From the NCBI GenBank assembly GCA_016934435.1, contig JAFGSU010000067.1:1-10310 (forward strand): a stretch of 10,310 bases of DNA, read 5' to 3'. The notes below the pieces were generated by a model, which was given only the letters and a program-made list of their open reading frames with translations, was not told where the DNA came from and searched no databases. The position numbers were made by a program, and so were the translations under genes. Source of the DNA: Candidatus Zhuqueibacterota bacterium. GTDB taxonomy: Bacteria > Zhuqueibacterota > Zhuqueibacteria > Residuimicrobiales > Residuimicrobiaceae. Positions 1 through 6,443 of the stretch are shown here, in pieces (the stretch's first letter is position 1; every line of letters begins with the position of its first letter).

Positions 1-2106
1 GGGACGCCGGTCAACCGCGTGGCGCGCTGGAACGGCTCCGCCTGGTTCACGGTAGGCAGCGGTGTGAATAACAGCGTCCGCGCGCTGCATTTTTCAGCAG
101 GCAATCTGTATGCCGGCGGCGATTTCACCATGGCCGGAACCACGCCGGTTAATTACGTCGCCAAATGGGACGGCAGCGTCTGGTCGGCCCTGGGCAGCGG
201 CGTCAATGACCGCGTCAATGCCATCTACATCAACGGATCAGATGTTTATGTCGGCGGCAAATTCACCATAGCCTCGGGCACACCGGCTGATCACATCGCA
301 CGCTGGAACGGTTCCACATGGCATGCGGTCGGCAACGGTTTCAACAGCCACGTTAAAGCGTTAACCTTTTTCGCCGGCAAGCTGCACGCTGCAGGCGATT
401 TCACTTTTTCCAGCACGACGGCCGCATCCGGCATCAGCCGATGGACCGGGACAACCTGGGCGCCTCTGAACATAGGCTACGGTTTCAATGGCCCGATTTA
501 TGCCATTTTCACGGCCGGTTCCGATGTCTATGTCGGCGGCGACTTTAACCTGGGAGGCGGGGTACCGGCTAATAATATCGTCAGGTGGAATGGCACCACC
601 TGGTCCACATTGGGAACGGGGACGGCGGGACCGGTGCATGCGATCGCCAAAAAAGGATCTATCATTTATGCCGGCGGTCGTTTTTCCTCGGCAGGCGGCG
701 TTGCGGCCAGCAATGTCGCATCCTGGAACGGCACCATCTGGTCCGCTCTGGGCAGCGGCGTGAATAACGGGTCGCCGGGCACCGGCATCGTCTATGCACT
801 GACGCTGTACGGCACCGATATTATCGCCGGCGGCGATTTTAATACAGCCGGCGGAAGCACCGCCTATCGCGTAGCCAGCTGGGACGGCACTACCTGGTAT
901 TCTATGTGGCTTGGTTTCGACAATACCTGTTATACTTTATGCAATCACGGCGGCACCCTGTGCGCCGGCGGCAAGTTTTTATTGACCCAGGGCGGCGGTT
1001 ACTGGCTCTATTGCTGCGCCATGTGGAACGGCAGCATCTGGACGTCGATCGGCGACGGCATGGATAGCACCGTGTACGCTCTAACCTCCACGACTTCGGG
1101 CATGTATGCTGTGGGTAATTTTCTTAAAACCGGTAAAATTGTCGGTCAGATCGACATACCGCGCATTGCGCAATGGGATGGATCCAAGTGGAACTCCCTC
1201 GGCAGCGGCCCCAACGCCCGCGCCCGCGCCGTTGCCGCTCAGGGCGGCAACATTTTTATCGGCGGCGAATTCACCAGCGCAGGCGGCGTTACCGCCAACC
1301 ATCTTGCCTACTGGGATGGCAGTAACTGGAACACCCGAGGCCAGGGCGTCAACGGCACCGTCCATGCCCTTGCCGGCGGAGACACACATGTCGGCGGCCA
1401 GTTCAGCATGGCCGGCAGCAAACCATCATTTAATTTCGCCCAGTGGGACGTCAGCACCTTCGTCCTCCTGGAAACCAAATTGTTACTGGAAGGGCCTTAT
1501 TACACCAATGGCGATACCATGTCCACCATCCTGAAACGAGGCGGCCATATACCCACCACCTCGCCCTATGTGGACCGCCGTATATTAACCAGCATACCGG
1601 ATAACATCACCGATTGGGTTCTGCTTGAATTCCGCGACTGCTCCGGCACCCTGTATGCTCGCAAAAGCGCCCTGCTGCACAAAGACGGTCGCGTCGTGGA
1701 CGACAACGGCACCGGCAGTCAGGTGATGATCGAAGGGCTGCCGGCGGGCAGTTACTATCTGATCATCCGCCATCGCAATCATATGGCGGTCATGAGCGCC
1801 AGCACCATCTCCCTCAACAGCAGCAGCACCACCCTGTACGATTTTACCAGCCACTGGAACAAATATTACGGTACCAACGGCTGTGTGCTGCTGGAGACCG
1901 GCATATGGGGACTGTGGACGGGTGATATCAATCAGGATGACATGATCACCAGTCGCGATTATTATGTCTGGTACAACTCGAATTATGCCCTGGAAACGGG
2001 CTACCGATTGGGCGACATTAACCTGAACGCCCAGGTGGGTACCAGCGATTTTACCATGTGGCGCACCAACGCGCGGTTGGGTGTTTTTGGGCAGGTGCCG
2101 TATTAA
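1..2106 (+). CDS. Secreted propeller-repeat protein with dockerin-like C-terminus (5' partial)
   Basis: The reading frame is open from the first base, and its first codons (GTPVNRVARW) already lie inside a repeat, so the true start is upstream; the GTG at 19 is not a start. Counting from base 1, ten repeats of 46-52 residues run to about residue 486. Each has the pattern aRWnGttWsaLGsGvn...VyalxxxGsdvYvGGdFtxAGGxxan, with marker tryptophans at residues 10, 56, 102, 148, 196, 242, 294, 342, 392, 438 and 482. This suggests one or two beta-propellers. Residues about 487-620 form a module with DWVLLEFRD, LLHKDGRVVDD and YYLIIRHRNHMAVMS, which I recognise as common at the C-terminus of FCB-group secreted proteins. 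Residues 641-690 carry two calcium-loop-like segments, DINQDDMITSRD and DINLNAQVGTSD, as in dockerin type I. It is probably an extracellular or surface adhesion or binding protein; the ligand is unknown. A terminator follows 25 bases after the stop. Confidence 0.9.
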   Translation, partial: GTPVNRVARWNGSAWFTVGSGVNNSVRALHFSAGNLYAGGDFTMAGTTPVNYVAKWDGSVWSALGSGVNDRVNAIYINGSDVYVGGKFTIASGTPADHIARWNGSTWHAVGNGFNSHVKALTFFAGKLHAAGDFTFSSTTAASGISRWTGTTWAPLNIGYGFNGPIYAIFTAGSDVYVGGDFNLGGGVPANNIVRWNGTTWSTLGTGTAGPVHAIAKKGSIIYAGGRFSSAGGVAASNVASWNGTIWSALGSGVNNGSPGTGIVYALTLYGTDIIAGGDFNTAGGSTAYRVASWDGTTWYSMWLGFDNTCYTLCNHGGTLCAGGKFLLTQGGGYWLYCCAMWNGSIWTSIGDGMDSTVYALTSTTSGMYAVGNFLKTGKIVGQIDIPRIAQWDGSKWNSLGSGPNARARAVAAQGGNIFIGGEFTSAGGVTANHLAYWDGSNWNTRGQGVNGTVHALAGGDTHVGGQFSMAGSKPSFNFAQWDVSTFVLLETKLLLEGPYYTNGDTMSTILKRGGHIPTTSPYVDRRILTSIPDNITDWVLLEFRDCSGTLYARKSALLHKDGRVVDDNGTGSQVMIEGLPAGSYYLIIRHRNHMAVMSASTISLNSSSTTLYDFTSHWNKYYGTNGCVLLETGIWGLWTGDINQDDMITSRDYYVWYNSNYALETGYRLGDINLNAQVGTSDFTMWRTNARLGVFGQVPY

Positions 2107-2131
2107 AAAAAGCCAGCTCGATATATTAAAC

Positions 2132-2167
2132 AAAAAATCCCGGTCGATACATCGCCGGGATTTTTTT
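2132..2167 (+). terminator. Rho-independent terminator of the propeller-repeat gene
   Basis: A perfect 12-bp stem pairs AAAAAATCCCGG (2132-2143) with CCGGGATTTTTT (2155-2166), around an 11-base loop and ending in a run of seven T. It lies 25 bases after the stop codon at 2106. The A-run on the left arm also allows termination in the opposite direction, but the nearest - strand gene ends about 375 bases away. Confidence 0.9.
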
Positions 2168-2360
2168 ATGCTGATTGGCTGACGCGCACAAACACAACAA
2201 TTCGCTATTTGAGTGAATTGAAGCGAATGGATATCGGATATACACTCCTCTCTTTAAAGCTGTCAGTAAAAGGATTGAAAGGATGAATATATATTTGGGA
2301 GTTACCTATTAGGTGGGCTCCACACAATGGCAATTGAAATAAAGCGTTATCCGAACCCTT

Positions 2361-2382
2361 ATCCTCTCCCGCAAGTGGGGGA
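2361..2382. repeat. REP-like palindromic repeat
   Basis: The stretch has CTCTCCCGC, then AA, then GTGGGGGA, an imperfect inverted repeat. It resembles the widespread intergenic family that reads roughly 'ccctctcccgcaagcgggagaggg' in many bacterial genomes. The copy here is degenerate. Recognition is from memory of the pattern, and copy number in this genome cannot be seen. Confidence 0.4.
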
Positions 2383-2413
2383 ACTGGATTTTTTGAGATT
2401 TTTGGACTATTTG

Positions 2414-2443
2414 GACAGTTCCGGCCCCTGTCCGGACAAGGGG
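2414..2443. repeat. Overlapping inverted repeats around GTCCGGAC
   Basis: GGACAG (2414-2419) pairs with CTGTCC (2428-2433). Overlapping it, CCCCTGTCC (2425-2433) pairs with GGACAAGGGG (2434-2443), leaving one bulged A. The two structures exclude each other. A related GTCCGGAA occurs at 2472, and the GCGGACA/TGTCCGC hairpin lies at 2516-2533, so the core GTCCG/CGGAC is used repeatedly in this gap. Confidence 0.5.
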
Positions 2444-2512
2444 CTTTCCAGCCCGCCGGTCAAAACAAAAAGTCCGGAAAGTTGGTTGTCATGCGGTGTT
2501 TATAATCCTTGC

Positions 2513-2538
2513 GGAGCGGACAGGAATGTCCGCACTCC
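2513..2538 (-). terminator. Hairpin just after the polyferredoxin gene (possible terminator)
   Basis: On the - strand this hairpin begins three bases after the stop codon of the polyferredoxin gene (2544-2542). Its core is a perfect 7-bp stem, GCGGACA (2516-2522) with TGTCCGC (2527-2533), loop GGAA, extended by GGA/TCC past a bulge. No T-run follows in the - direction, so it is not a canonical intrinsic terminator. It could protect the 3' end or simply be another copy of the local repeat family. Confidence 0.4.
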
Positions 2539-2541
2539 AGA

Positions 2542-3468
2542 CTATTTAAACCGCAACGCGTTCTCCGGGCACACTTCAATGCAGGCTCCGCAGGCGTGGC
2601 AATCGGGGCGCGATCTCTTGCCGTCCAGAATAGCCTGTACCGCAGGGCAGGGGCTCTCCTGCACGCATAGCATACAGTCGGTGCAGGCGTTTTTATCCAA
2701 TCTCACTCTGGTGATAGCCAGATGCTCCGCCAGCCAGGTAACCAGGCCCACAGGGCAGATCAGGTAGCAGAACGGCCGGAAAATGAAAAGCGCCGCAATA
2801 AATGTGACCAGAAATGCCGGAATGACCATCCATTCCAGACTCCAGTGTAAAAATTCAAAGGGATTCATGTACGCATAGATACTGAATCCAAGCGCAAAGA
2901 GCAATACGATAAAGGCGAAGAAAAAAATAATCCGGATGCCATTGGTCACTTTGAAAGGCAATTTTATCTTGTATTTTCTCGGCAGGGGGATACGATGGAT
3001 GATCTCCTGAATGGCGCCGATGGGACAGTTCCAGCCGCAAAACAATTTATTGCCGATAATCGTGAATACTATCATAAAAACAAAAATCGACAAAAAGATG
3101 ACCGGAATGCCGCGGCCCATCTCCAGAAACATAAAGGATTTTTCAATGACGCACATGGGACTCGGGTGCAAGCCCATACCCCGGGCGAAATTGCCCAGCG
3201 GTAGAAGCGCTACAATGCTGAACGCAAAAAACACCACCAACATCGACAAAAGGCGTACATTTTTGCTGACTTTGTTACGCATCAGTAGAAATAAACCGAT
3301 TAATGCCAAAAGGGCGCCCACCCACACGCGCGGCAACGTCCAGATATCAAAAAAGGACGGCGCTCTGCGCGTCCCCTCTTCCGCCATACCAGCCACCTGG
3401 GCAAAGAGGCCCAGTAACAGTATCATTGAAATGGATATCAAGATGTAATGCGACCCGGTCTTTTTCAT
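2542..3468 (-). CDS. NapH/NosR-type membrane polyferredoxin (4Fe-4S)
   Basis: This 308-residue inner-membrane iron-sulfur protein probably passes electrons between quinols or cytoplasmic donors and a periplasmic partner. About six hydrophobic segments are visible (near residues 8-27, 46-63, 72-92, 120-139, 178-198 and 214-231). Two CxxxCP motifs of the NapH/NosR/CcoG kind occur: CGWNCPIG (144-151) and CYLICPVG (234-241). The C-terminus holds two 4Fe-4S clusters: C262, C265, C268 and C274-P, then C290, C293, C296 and C300-P. The length fits NapH (about 290). No nap, nos or nir genes are in the window, so the pathway is not fixed and no symbol is given. The start is the ATG at 3468; a TGA six bases upstream in frame rules out earlier starts. 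The best Shine-Dalgarno (GGAGAAG) is 16 bases away, which is unusually far. The gene lies 96 bases after the SUMF1-like gene and may be co-transcribed with it. Confidence 0.88.
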   Translation of the reverse strand: MKKTGSHYILISISMILLLGLFAQVAGMAEEGTRRAPSFFDIWTLPRVWVGALLALIGLFLLMRNKVSKNVRLLSMLVVFFAFSIVALLPLGNFARGMGLHPSPMCVIEKSFMFLEMGRGIPVIFLSIFVFMIVFTIIGNKLFCGWNCPIGAIQEIIHRIPLPRKYKIKLPFKVTNGIRIIFFFAFIVLLFALGFSIYAYMNPFEFLHWSLEWMVIPAFLVTFIAALFIFRPFCYLICPVGLVTWLAEHLAITRVRLDKNACTDCMLCVQESPCPAVQAILDGKRSRPDCHACGACIEVCPENALRFK

Positions 3469-3564
3469 TTTCGTTCATGGTATTCTTCTCCATTCTCCAA
3501 TTGTAATCCATACTATTCCTGACTCTTAATTTTGTTATAGCTCATCTCTCCCTAATCGTACGGT

Positions 3565-4434
3565 TTATTGCGCTACGCGGAAACCGATATAAGGATAGGA
3601 AAAGGCGACATCCTGACCGCTGCGATCGGAACAGCGGCTAAAGGCAGGATCATCGGCGTAGGAGCCGCCGCGCAAAACGCGGGAAGTTTCCATCGGCATG
3701 GGACTGAACTGCCGCTGCGGCGGCCTGGGGCCGATATATTCTTCATATTGCGTCATGCACCACTCCCACACATTGCCGGTCATATCGTGCAATCCCAGCT
3801 GGTTAGCGGCAAAGCTGGCCACCGGCGCGGTGAACACATAGCCGTCGTCATATCCCTCAAAATAAGCCAGCAGATGAAGCACCTCCCTGCCGCTTTCATC
3901 ACCGACATTGCCGCCTTTGGAGCCCTGCGGCGAGTCGTTGCCCCAGGCATATTTGATTTTCTTGCCTCCGTCGCGAGCCGCATACTCCCACTCGCTTTCC
4001 TCCGGCAGACGACAGCCGGCCCACTCACAAAAAGCCCTGGCATCCCGCCAGCTTACGTTAACGACGGGATGATCGTCTCCCTGAGGAAAACCCGGATTGC
4101 GCCAGCTTACGTCTTCCATCCATTCGAATCGGCTGCCGTTCCAGGCCCATCCGGCTCCCTCTTTTTCCGCATCGGTCTCATATCCCGTCGCCTCCACAAA
4201 CCGACGAAATTGCGCCACTGTCACTTCGGTTTTGCTCATTTTTAAGCCGGATACCCGTTCCTTATACACCGGTTGCTCGTCATGATCTCCATCGCCAAAC
4301 GTGTCCCCCATTTCAAACGATCCCGAAGGGATTTTCACCCATTCGATGCCTGTTTGCTGAGCCTTCTCTGTGCGGCAGGAAAAAACAACTCCCATGCCCA
4401 AAGTCAGCAAAAATATCCATATTTTTCTATTCAT
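3565..4434 (-). CDS. SUMF1/formylglycine-generating-enzyme-like lipoprotein
   Basis: This 289-residue protein begins with a lipoprotein signal: MNRK, a hydrophobic stretch, then VVFSC with the lipid-modifiable Cys at residue 20. It is therefore likely anchored in the periplasm or outer membrane. Residues 30-289 form an FGE-sulfatase (SUMF1/DUF323) domain, with IPSGSFEMGD (35-44), HPVVNVSWRDARAFCEWAG (122-140), LPEESEWEYAAR (143-154), GLHDMTGNVWEW (214-225), RVLRGGSY (252-259) and a terminal GFRVAQ. True FGEs oxidise a sulfatase cysteine using a Cys pair just after the GGSY-like motif. Here that place reads ADDPAFSRCSDR, with only one Cys and not in the catalytic spacing, and no sulfatase is nearby. 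It is more likely a non-FGE member (as with NirV or GldJ/K types) with a structural or binding role. The start is the ATG at 4434 with GAAAGG five bases upstream. The promoter lies at 4614-4586. Confidence 0.88.
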   Translation of the reverse strand: MNRKIWIFLLTLGMGVVFSCRTEKAQQTGIEWVKIPSGSFEMGDTFGDGDHDEQPVYKERVSGLKMSKTEVTVAQFRRFVEATGYETDAEKEGAGWAWNGSRFEWMEDVSWRNPGFPQGDDHPVVNVSWRDARAFCEWAGCRLPEESEWEYAARDGGKKIKYAWGNDSPQGSKGGNVGDESGREVLHLLAYFEGYDDGYVFTAPVASFAANQLGLHDMTGNVWEWCMTQYEEYIGPRPPQRQFSPMPMETSRVLRGGSYADDPAFSRCSDRSGQDVAFSYPYIGFRVAQ

Positions 4435-4820
4435 GCACGCCTTTCGTATTTTTCGCGTTTATATCCGCCTCAATTCATTCTGAATTCGATCGCAGCATGG
4501 CAGTGCGCCCGCCCGGCGCCCGGCTAAAATAAAACGCACAAACGAATCCCCCTTTTTCCAGGGCGATTGATCGCTGCAACGCGCAAATATAGCAATTATT
4601 TTACTCTTTTTCAACCATTTTGCACCTATCGTATTTTTATTTCGATTGTCATTCAGGGGTGACAAACAGGGACCGGCTTTGTAGAGTATGGGCCGATTTG
4701 CTACATATCTATATAACTGTTATTTATTGATTTATATTTTTTCTTCCAATTCATGAAAAATGGCCCGTTGCTTGCTATTGATATTGCGGATAATCATATG
4801 CACAGGAGAGGAACTATCAT
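4435..4820. other. Divergent intergenic region between SUMF1-like and MinD-like genes
   Basis: This 386-base AT-rich region separates two divergent genes and must hold promoters for both. The - strand promoter (4614-4586) is clear. For the + strand gene I see only weak candidates, such as TTGCTA (4698-4703) with 17 bases to TATTTA (4721-4726) inside a very AT-rich stretch at 4700-4760. A Shine-Dalgarno AGGAGAGG (4804-4811) ends nine bases before the TTG start. No RNA gene or additional coding sequence is evident. Confidence 0.6.
4586..4614 (-). promoter_or_regulatory. Sigma70-type promoter for the SUMF1-like / polyferredoxin pair
   Basis: On the - strand, TTGAAA (4614-4609) is followed by 17 bases and TATATT (4591-4586). 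A TG one base before the -10 box (TGC-TATATT) adds an extended -10. Transcription would start near 4579, giving a leader of about 145 bases before the ATG at 4434. Spacing and both boxes are near consensus, but the sigma factor consensus of this organism is assumed. Confidence 0.5.
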
Positions 4821-5849
4821 TTGCCATTTGTTACAAACAAATCCTATTTAAAAAGACCGGAATTGGGCGGCATCGACCTGGACCTGCTTTTTGTCGAGGG
4901 ACCAAAGCGCCGGCGACGTGAAGAGGAAAAACCGCGGCCGCGCATCATGGCCGTCGGCGGCGGGAAAAGCGGCATCGGCAAAACAGTGGTCAGTGTCCTG
5001 TTGAGCATGACCCTGGCCGACATGGGGTACGACACCGTGCTTGTGGATGCGGATTTGAGCGGCGCCGGTCTGCACGGACATCATAAAACCGCGGATACGG
5101 AAAAAGTCCTGCGCACCTTTCTGGAGCGCAAGCGCGAAGATATCAATGAGCTGGCGTTGCCGACGAAACAGGATAAATTGCGGCTGATAACCGGCTCGCC
5201 GGGCATTGCCTCCTATCCGCAGCTGACGTATGCGGCCAAGCAAAAAATGTTGCGCCATATCGCGCGCTTGCAGACCCGATTCGTCGTCATCGATCTCGGC
5301 GCTGCTGGTGCCTATACCAATCTCGATTTCTTCCTCATAGCCGATGATCCGGTCATACTGACCACCTGTGATTCACGATCCCTGCAGGACGCCTACAGCT
5401 TTATCCGCGTGGGCTTGTTTCGCAGGTTGCAAAAGACCGGCCGCGCCTGGCCGGAATTATACGCCCAATTTATCACCCTGGGCGACCTGCAAACAAAGGG
5501 CGATGTTGCCACCGTAGACATGTTCCTGCAGGAATACAACAATAACTATCCGGTGGTGTGCAGCCATATCCGGCAGGTTCTCGCCGCTTTCCGTACGCGG
5601 CTGATCATCAATAATTCGAGTCCCAAAGATGATCCTCGCAAGGTGCAAACATTTCGTCAGGTGGTACAGCAGGTTCTGGATCTTACTGTGCATCCCTGGG
5701 GCATAATCCGGGAGGATGATCTCGTGCGCGACGCCGTGAAGCATTCAAAACCCGAGCTTCTGCTCAGGGGACCGGCCGGAGCGGACGTGGGAAAAATCGT
5801 CAAAACCTACCTTCTCAAACCTGCCAAGAATCCCACCGGCCATCCCTAA
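4821..5849 (+). CDS. MinD/FlhG-type P-loop ATPase (ParA/MinD superfamily)
   Basis: This 342-residue cytoplasmic ATPase belongs to the SIMIBI ParA/MinD class. It has a deviant Walker A, GGGKSGIGKT (46-55), with the signature lysine at 49. The A' motif is VLVDADLSGAGLH (73-85) and Walker B is FVVIDLG (154-160). LDFFLIADDPVILTT and the following SLQDAYSFIR match the MinD/FlhG subgroup that positions structures at poles or membranes. Before the ATPase lies an unusual 42-residue extension with a basic-acidic patch, PKRRRREEEKPRPR. I see no clear C-terminal amphipathic membrane helix. The start is TTG at 4821, supported by AGGAGAGG nine bases upstream; an in-frame stop at 4791 blocks longer versions, and the next ATG (4947) would lose most of the extension. 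It stands alone, with no flagellar, MinC/MinE or ParB partner in the window. Its cargo is unknown. Confidence 0.85.
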   Translation: MPFVTNKSYLKRPELGGIDLDLLFVEGPKRRRREEEKPRPRIMAVGGGKSGIGKTVVSVLLSMTLADMGYDTVLVDADLSGAGLHGHHKTADTEKVLRTFLERKREDINELALPTKQDKLRLITGSPGIASYPQLTYAAKQKMLRHIARLQTRFVVIDLGAAGAYTNLDFFLIADDPVILTTCDSRSLQDAYSFIRVGLFRRLQKTGRAWPELYAQFITLGDLQTKGDVATVDMFLQEYNNNYPVVCSHIRQVLAAFRTRLIINNSSPKDDPRKVQTFRQVVQQVLDLTVHPWGIIREDDLVRDAVKHSKPELLLRGPAGADVGKIVKTYLLKPAKNPTGHP

Positions 5850-6062
5850 GACCTTAGCTTCAGAAAATATCATCCCATATTGCAGATCGTGTAAACACGG
5901 ACAGGTCCTAAAATGTTGTTGCTTTTTTTTCAACGGGCCAAGTGGTTTAATTCATAAATTCAGTGACATAAAAGAAATGCTATAAAATATACTTAATTCG
6001 TCTTCTTTAAAAACCTTATTTTCATTTTAAAACCTTAGTAGTAAGAAAGCCCGGAAACACAC

Positions 6063-6116
6063 TAACCTTATTACCTTATTATCATCCCCTGGCTTGTAAA
6101 TAAGGTAATAATGTTA
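6063..6116. repeat. Long inverted repeat with CCTTATT direct repeats
   Basis: TAACCTTATTACCTTATT (6063-6080) pairs with AATAAGGTAATAATGTTA (6099-6116) at 17 of 18 positions, around an 18-base loop. The left arm is itself a tandem of CCTTATTA. No T-run follows directly, so it does not look like a simple terminator. It could fold as a stable RNA hairpin or bind a dimeric regulator. Confidence 0.65.
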
Positions 6117-6261
6117 AGGTATGGGGATAACATTTTCCCCGGTTTTTATCGGCTATGCCATTCTCTTATTTTTAGGGGAATGACGTTTCTGTGTCGCGCT
6201 CACGCCCTGCTGGAGCCCCAGTAATTTATCCATTTAAGCAATTATAGCCTGGGACAGCAGC

Positions 6262-6278
6262 TTCAAATGCTGTTTGAA
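6262..6278. promoter_or_regulatory. Palindrome upstream of the cytochrome promoter (possible operator)
   Basis: TTCAAA (6262-6267), five bases, TTTGAA (6273-6278) is a perfect inverted repeat ending 18 bases before the -35 box of the candidate promoter. Its place and symmetry suit an activator or repressor site. It does not match the FNR/CRP consensus (TTGAT-N4-ATCAA or TGTGA-N6-TCACA). Confidence 0.3.
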
Positions 6279-6295
6279 TCACCTAGGATATTCGC

Positions 6296-6324
6296 TTGAT
6301 TTTTTTTTGAATTTTTACTATACT
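6296..6324 (+). promoter_or_regulatory. Sigma70-type promoter for the pentaheme cytochrome
   Basis: TTGATT (6296-6301), 17 bases that are mostly T, then TATACT (6319-6324). Transcription would start near 6331, with a leader of about 113 bases to the ATG at 6444. It is the best promoter-like match in the gap and lies in the right orientation. Confidence 0.45.
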
Positions 6325-6443
6325 CATTTGCTGATCGAGACTGAAAGCCATACTATCAAATAATCCCCTTCCGTGCATAGCGCGTCATGATAAAAAACGA
6401 AGGATCGATCCGGTTGCACCAACTAAACAGGAGGAGCGAAAGC

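Larger units (their letters stand above)
2168..2541. other. Intergenic region between convergent genes, rich in palindromes, no gene seen
   Basis: This 374-base gap lies between a + strand gene and a - strand gene that converge on it. I see no convincing coding sequence. It holds several inverted repeats: ATTCGCT (2210-2216) with AGCGAAT (2222-2228), and a hairpin at 2298-2321 (GGAG..ACCT-ATT-AGGT..CTCC). Further along are a REP-like unit at 2361-2382, a GTCCGGAC-centred unit at 2414-2443, and a hairpin at 2513-2538 next to the polyferredoxin stop. This looks like an accumulation of short interspersed repeats. Confidence 0.7.
5850..6443. other. Long AT-rich intergenic region with inverted repeats, no gene seen
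   Basis: Nearly 600 bases separate the ATPase and the pentaheme cytochrome. No convincing coding sequence or tRNA is visible. Contents in order: CGTG-TAAA-CACG (a weak hairpin near 5888), an extended -10 candidate (TTCAGT 5959-5964, 16 bases, TGC-TATAAA to 5986), and a cluster of CCTTA words (5852, 6014, 6033, 6066, 6074) with inverted copies at 6101 and 6115. These are followed by an 18-bp inverted repeat, the hairpin GGGGA/TCCCC (6123-6140), the palindrome at 6262-6278 and the cytochrome promoter. The region could encode a small RNA or a multi-site operator; neither is proven. Confidence 0.6.

Noticed and set aside
2327..2767. A 146-codon + strand reading frame
   Set aside because: Its first half is built from REP-like palindromes, its second half is antisense to the polyferredoxin ferredoxin domain, and it lacks a ribosome binding site and any recognisable motif.
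3568..4245. A 225-codon + strand frame opposite the SUMF1-like gene
   Set aside because: The - strand frame carries clear family motifs; the + frame shows none and is an antisense shadow.
6387..6443. Longer N-terminus for the pentaheme cytochrome
   Set aside because: The 19 extra residues are polar and would precede the signal peptide; the ATG at 6444 has AGGAGG at ideal distance.
5850..6443. Possible tRNA or known riboswitch in the long gap
   Set aside because: No cloverleaf with a T-loop GTTCGA-type motif and no recognisable riboswitch core were seen by eye.
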